From NCBI GenBank assembly GCA_016185915.1, contig JACPMP010000105.1, positions 1 to 17,826 on the forward strand: 17,826 nucleotides of DNA. The letters are read 5' to 3'. This DNA comes from Candidatus Woesearchaeota archaeon. GTDB taxonomy: Archaea; Nanobdellota; Nanobdellia; Woesearchaeales; GW2011-AR4. A model generated the notes under the pieces. That model was not told the DNA's origin. It was given only the letters and a program-made list of their open reading frames with translations, and did no database searches. Shown here in pieces: positions 15,083-17,826 of this stretch (position 1 is its first letter; each line of letters starts with the position of its first letter). The translations under genes were made by a program, and so were the position numbers.

Positions 15083-15282
15083 TTTAATCCATCGCTTCGC
15101 GACAAATCTTAGTCTCGGCGAAAATTGGGTAGCTGAGCGAGCGAGAGCGAGCTCTCGCATTCCACGCCACTAATTTTCGCCTCGAATATGTTCATTAAAT
15201 TAAAATATTGAATCAATAAGCGAGGGCGAGCGTGTGGCAGACAGCGAGCCCGAGCACAAGATTTTGCCGAAGGCGGATTGAA
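15083..15282. repeat. Structured intergenic repeat, copy 3 (long form)
   Basis: Left end TTTAATCC (15083-15090) with a mini-hairpin TCGC-TTC-GCGA (15092-15102), which is C-GAA-G on the other strand. Right end GCC-GAA-GGC (15266-15274) plus GGATTGAA (15275-15282). Between them: GGCGAAAATT (15117-15126) pairing AATTTTCGCC (15172-15181) around GCGAGAG/CTCTCGC (15141-15147 with 15152-15158). Then GGGC-GA-GC (15224-15231) pairs GC-GA-GCCC (15244-15251) with tandem G-A mismatches, followed by GAGCACAA. The order is the same as copy 2. It lies between divergent genes. Confidence 0.7.
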
Positions 15283-15305
15283 ATCCTAAAAATTTATTAT
15301 ACAAA

Positions 15306-15462
15306 GTATGCTTAAAGATGTCAAAAACACTACGCACTAAAGTACGTAGCGTGTTTTTGAGCATGCTCGGAAATTTGCAAAAATTTCCGACATGTCCAAA
15401 ACCACGCTATGTAATAGCCAAAGTATTCATGCTACCTATCTATGACGGGTGGTTTTTGACAT
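15306..15462. repeat. Three-hairpin element upstream of the Rieske gene
   Basis: Hairpin 1: TCAAAAACAC (15321-15330) with GTGTTTTTGA (15351-15360), extended by TACG/CGTA. Hairpin 2: a 10-bp stem (15367-15376 with 15381-15390) closed by GCAA, a GNRA tetraloop. Hairpin 3: ATGTCCAAAACCAC (15392-15405) with GTGGTTTTTGACAT (15449-15462), one mismatch. The outer arms ATGTCAAAAAC (15318-15328) and GTTTTTGACAT (15452-15462) also match over 11 bases. It ends before the TATA box at 15487, so it is not in the leader of the Rieske gene. It could be an ncRNA or a small non-autonomous mobile element. Confidence 0.6.
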
Positions 15463-15486
15463 ATTCAAAAATTAAAAACAAAAAAG

Positions 15487-15524
15487 TTTATATATAATTT
15501 AATAACGCTATTTTTATTGTGGTG
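15487..15524 (+). promoter_or_regulatory. TATA box and ribosome site of the Rieske gene
   Basis: TTTATATA (15487-15494) predicts a transcript starting near 15517. GGTG (15521-15524) then lies 6 bases before ATG 15531. This supports ATG 15531 over the in-frame GTG at 15519. Confidence 0.55.
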
Positions 15525-15530
15525 TTGATT

Positions 15531-15839
15531 ATGCCAAACTTTGTCAAAGTTGCAAGCACAAGTGATTTAAAGCCAGGAGAAAATAAGGTTGTAAATGTTA
15601 ATGGCAATGAAGTTGCATTGTTCAACATAGATGGCGAGTTTTTTGCCATAACAAATACATGCCCGCATAGAGGCGGTCCTCTTGGAGAAGGATTTCTTGA
15701 AGGAGAGGTTGTGACATGCCCATGGCATGGGTGGCGCTTTAATGTGAAAACAGGTGTGTCACCAGTTATGCCAACAGCAAAAGTGCCAACTTATAAAGTT
15801 AAAGTAGAAGCAAATGATGTGATGGTTAGTGTGGAATAG
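15531..15839 (+). CDS. Rieske-type [2Fe-2S] ferredoxin
   Basis: The 102-aa soluble protein is one Rieske domain. The two cluster motifs are complete: CPHRGGPL (Cys44, His46) and CPWHGWRF (Cys63, His66), giving the two-Cys, two-His ligation. Length and sequence fit the small ferredoxins of the NirD/BphF type, which pass electrons to oxygenases or reductases, rather than membrane-bound cytochrome bc proteins; there is no transmembrane anchor. No partner oxidoreductase is in the window, so the pathway is unknown. The gene is monocistronic, with its own TATA box, and sits between two hairpin-rich regions. The family call is very safe. Confidence 0.93.
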   Translation: MPNFVKVASTSDLKPGENKVVNVNGNEVALFNIDGEFFAITNTCPHRGGPLGEGFLEGEVVTCPWHGWRFNVKTGVSPVMPTAKVPTYKVKVEANDVMVSVE

Positions 15840-15899
15840 AATTCTCTATGCTGACCATGGTTTGAGCAAGACGAGTGGACTTGAAGCGAAAATTTCACC

Positions 15900-16047
15900 A
15901 ATTTTGCGAAACGAAGTGAAGCAAAATTAGACATTTTGAAACCGTACCCGCCAAGCGTACTTTTTCAGGACTTGTCTGCGTAGCAGAAAAAAGTTAAGTC
16001 GGAATATAATTTCTAATTCGTATGAAGCCGTATAACGTAGTTATGCG
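15900..16047. other. Hairpin-rich stretch after the Rieske gene
   Basis: No gene is seen in 15840-16097. AATTTTGC (15900-15907) pairs GCAAAATT (15921-15928). GACTT (15969-15973) pairs AAGTC (15996-16000) around TCTGC-GTA-GCAGA (15975-15987). CGTATAAC-GTA-GTTATGCG (16029-16047) is an 8-bp stem with one T-G wobble. The two GTA triloops closed by C-G follow the C(GNA)G pattern of the dispersed repeats. It could be a small RNA, a 3' untranslated structure or a decayed mobile element. Confidence 0.45.
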
Positions 16048-16097
16048 AAGTCTGGCAGGTATAAGAAGTAAAAGGGAATCATAACCCTGTTAATAAA

Positions 16098-16319
16098 TTA
16101 AGACAAAAATCCGATATAAATAAAATATATCCCAATAATCAAAGGTATAAATGCAATATAAAATCCAAATTTTGCCCCTTCATCTTTGCCAAAATATGCC
16201 TTAAAATCATTAGGTCCAATTCTTGAGAACAATATTTTAACAAAAGGTCTAGGGAATTTCATCATTGCTATTCCTAACAGAACGAATATTATTCCCAAAA
16301 TAATTTGTACTTTTGTCAT
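16098..16319 (-). CDS. Small two-helix membrane protein
   Basis: The 73-aa protein has two hydrophobic helices (about residues 4-22 and 52-71) joined by a loop with FPRPFVKILFSRIGPNDF and an acidic-basic stretch. Its ATG overlaps the stop of the Yip1-like gene by four bases (ATGA), so the two are translationally coupled and probably work together. No family is recognised. Confidence 0.6.
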   Translation of the reverse strand: MTKVQIILGIIFVLLGIAMMKFPRPFVKILFSRIGPNDFKAYFGKDEGAKFGFYIAFIPLIIGIYFIYIGFLS

Positions 16320-16879
16320 AAGTATTCTACCGGTATTAAATCTAAAAGTCCATATTCAATCCAGAATCCAATAATTGTAAACAAAACCAATGATACCAGA
16401 TAGATTAATCCTAAAACCCATCCGGCTAAACCTGTAAATTTGTTCAAACCGTAGCCTAACACTAATAAAAGCCATATAACAAGAATTGCTCCTAAAAATC
16501 CTATATATGGGGAAGGTTCTGTCAAGAGAGTTATTACCTGAAATGGTATGCCAAATGCAGAGGTATATGCAAATGCTTTGAAGGTTTGATAATAAGGAGC
16601 TTTTCCTTTGGCTATTTTTACACCAACATGGAAAATTGCAGAAAATAAAAATGCAAATAAGAAAGCTGTTATGATAACATCGATAAAAACATAAATCAAA
16701 GCAGTTGGTTTCCCATCAGTAAACCAATTAAACATCATTGAAATTATAGCTACAATTGCTGTTGTAATAATTAAAAAAATCAGCGGCTTTGTGATTCCTT
16801 TTTCTTTACTATATTTAGAAAAGAATTCACGAGGTCTTATAAAAATGCCAACCAATTTTGAAAAATAATCGATTTCCAT
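16316..16879 (-). CDS. Yip1-domain-like integral membrane protein
   Basis: The 187-aa protein starts with a short soluble region carrying IRPREFFSKY, the NPxxFF-like motif seen before the first helix in Yip1-like proteins. About five membrane segments follow (roughly 31-52, 60-85, 100-118, 126-145, 152-174). The core motif KAPYYQTFKAFAYTSAFGIP (residues 92-112) matches the RYTETFKAYAYSF motif of the protein at 3395-4117, so they are distant paralogues. It has no N-terminal helical domain, unlike that protein. It overlaps the 73-aa gene by four bases and follows the 99-aa gene after 35 bases, forming a membrane-protein operon. Role unknown. Confidence 0.65.
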   Translation of the reverse strand: MEIDYFSKLVGIFIRPREFFSKYSKEKGITKPLIFLIITTAIVAIISMMFNWFTDGKPTALIYVFIDVIITAFLFAFLFSAIFHVGVKIAKGKAPYYQTFKAFAYTSAFGIPFQVITLLTEPSPYIGFLGAILVIWLLLVLGYGLNKFTGLAGWVLGLIYLVSLVLFTIIGFWIEYGLLDLIPVEYL

Positions 16880-16914
16880 ACTATACTCAACTCTTTTGAA
16901 CTTTAAGCAATGAA

Positions 16915-17214
16915 CTACTCGGTTAGATTGAAATAGTCATTTAGCGCAACTTCGGCTTCTTTATAAGTACTTGTAAAAGTAAATAAATAAATTATTAACC
17001 AATATAGTAAGAGTAATGAAAATATTATCAAAAAAGTTATTCCAAAGCCTAATTTTTTTCCTCTAATCAACAAAATGGAAAAGATTAGTCCTATAATTGG
17101 AATGGCAAAATTTAAAAGAGTATAAGGTAAAACAATTGTAGAAAAATAAAATAGATAATTAGTAAAAATATATATGATTAGTAAAATCAAAACAATAATT
17201 TGATTTCGCTCCAT
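16915..17214 (-). CDS. Small three-helix membrane protein
   Basis: The 99-aa protein consists of hydrophobic helices (about residues 5-25, 29-50 and 55-80) and a short acidic C-terminal tail (KEAEVALNDYFNLTE). RGKK marks the internal loop after the second helix. The ATG at 17214 lies 27.5 bases from a TTTATATA box, so it is probably the leaderless first gene of the operon running to 16098. No family is recognised. Confidence 0.6.
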   Translation of the reverse strand: MERNQIIVLILLIIYIFTNYLFYFSTIVLPYTLLNFAIPIIGLIFSILLIRGKKLGFGITFLIIFSLLLLYWLIIYLFTFTSTYKEAEVALNDYFNLTE

Positions 17215-17237
17215 TGGAGATTTCCTACATTAACATG

Positions 17238-17245
17238 TTTATATA
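17238..17245 (-). promoter_or_regulatory. TATA box of the membrane-protein operon
   Basis: TTTATATA on the plus strand (TATATAAA on minus), centred 27.5 bases before ATG 17214. Confidence 0.55.
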
Positions 17246-17282
17246 TCTTTCTAATTTTTAATTTCAAGCCAATAGATTGGTT

Positions 17283-17447
17283 CCCGCCTTTATTCATTGC
17301 CGGGCGGGTTCTTCACGCTTACATACCAATAAATGCGAGCCTGTAATGTGGCGAGCCTAAATTTTTAAGTGATTATGATTCAAAATCTATGTATTTTTAT
17401 GCTAAAACATAAAAACGGTTTCAAAATGTTCGCCTAAATACATTTTG
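17283..17447. other. Gap with GC-rich hairpin, direct repeat and two AT hairpins
   Basis: No gene is seen in 17246-17461. CCCGCC (17283-17288) pairs GGCGGG (17303-17308), unusually GC-rich here. GCGAGCCT repeats at 17335-17342 and 17351-17358. TTTTTATG (17394-17401) pairs CATAAAAA (17408-17415), and CAAAATGT (17422-17429) pairs ACATTTTG (17440-17447). The last two lie just after the PfkB-family gene and may shape its 3' end. Confidence 0.4.
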
Positions 17448-17461
17448 CGAGATAGATTAAG

Positions 17462-17826
17462 TTAAATTTTCTTCTTATGCACTTTAATCTTATATTTTTT
17501 CATCTCTTTCATTGCTTCTTTAAAGCTCAACAATATGTTTTTTGCTCCATAATGCTGTATTACTGACAGTGCATTTACAATTCCTAATTTAACAGCAAAC
17601 TCTATGTCATTTTTTCTTATAATGCCGCAAAGAAACGTTGAGGCAAAAGCGTCCCCAGCTCCGGTTGTGTCAACAACCTTTACAAAAGGCGGCTTAGCTG
17701 TATAGACATGCTTCTCATTTATTACATATAAATTATTTTTCCCATCAGTTATTACAACAATTTTAGGTCCTAATCCATTAAGCTTTAATAAAAGGCCTTC
17801 AATCGGCTCTTGCCCTACAAGCAAAC
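17462..17826 (-). CDS. PfkB-family carbohydrate/nucleoside kinase, C-terminal part
   Basis: The gene enters from beyond the right edge, and its frame is open to the last bases, so the N-terminus is missing. About 121 residues are visible. KIVVITDGKNNLYVI is the strand and turn before the active site. VVDTTGAGDAFASTFLCGII is the PfkB signature 2, whose GAGD Asp is the catalytic base and whose Gly-rich part is the anion hole. A helix with NALSVIQHYGAKN follows, and a basic tail (KKYKIKVHKKKI) ends the protein. The family phosphorylates sugars or nucleosides with ATP in the cytoplasm. Ribokinase, adenosine kinase and ADP-ribose-type members cannot be told apart from this part alone. Confidence 0.88.
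   Translation of the reverse strand, partial: LLVGQEPIEGLLLKLNGLGPKIVVITDGKNNLYVINEKHVYTAKPPFVKVVDTTGAGDAFASTFLCGIIRKNDIEFAVKLGIVNALSVIQHYGAKNILLSFKEAMKEMKKYKIKVHKKKI

Noticed and set aside
15519..15530. GTG at 15519 as the start of the Rieske gene.
   Set aside because: The TATA box places transcription start near 15517 and GGTG is well spaced for ATG 15531; the four extra residues add nothing to the domain.
15840..16097. A possible tRNA in the hairpin-rich gap.
   Set aside because: No cloverleaf, no TTCRA-type T-loop and no acceptor stem can be assembled.

Overview
The window is AT-rich, gene-dense and very probably archaeal. TATA boxes (TTTATATA-like) sit about 24-30 bases before many starts, so most transcripts look leaderless or nearly so. 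Only a few genes carry a Shine-Dalgarno-like GGTGA or GAGGTGG, two of them with TTG starts. Several proteins belong to types common in DPANN archaea (Woesearchaeota/Pacearchaeota-like): a KAQITLF-type membrane N-terminus, small membrane proteins of unknown role, Yip1-like proteins and Cys-rich secreted repeat proteins. No rRNA or tRNA was found, so the lineage is an inference.

Layout. 1-370 (+): end of an M50 (site-2) protease. 388-3039 (-): a surface-protein operon of two small membrane proteins (one a 59-aa ORF), an exported protein with a regular Cys-pair repeat, and a frameshifted paralogue of it. 3040-3394: structured repeat copy 1. 3395-4117 (+): Yip1-like protein, convergent with a winged-helix regulator (4141-4461, -). 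4572-6849 (-): two overlapping exported or anchored proteins. 6850-7081: divergent promoter region with interleaved palindromes. 7082-8270 (+): a putative PD-(D/E)XK nuclease followed by a YwgA/Panacea-like protein, a candidate defence or toxin-antitoxin pair. 8417-9031 (+): Cys-rich membrane protein. 9115-9330: repeat copy 2. 9410-9808 (-): small membrane protein. 9880-10866 (-) and 11026-12456 (+): divergent GNAT-like genes. 12548-14962 (-): phosphoenolpyruvate synthase. 15083-15282: repeat copy 3, then a three-hairpin element. 15531-15839 (+): Rieske ferredoxin, followed by a hairpin-rich gap. 16098-17214 (-): three small membrane proteins. 17462-17826 (-): end of a PfkB-family kinase.

How the genes fit together. 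PEP synthase and the PfkB kinase are the only clear central-metabolism genes. The rest of the window is envelope, regulatory and accessory material.

The best candidates for something undescribed are these: (1) an intergenic repeat family in three copies with TTCAATCC/GGATTGAA ends, subterminal C(GNA)G-type hairpins, and stems that change sequence while keeping pairing; (2) the nuclease plus Panacea-like pair; (3) the Cys-pair repeat protein and its broken paralogue.
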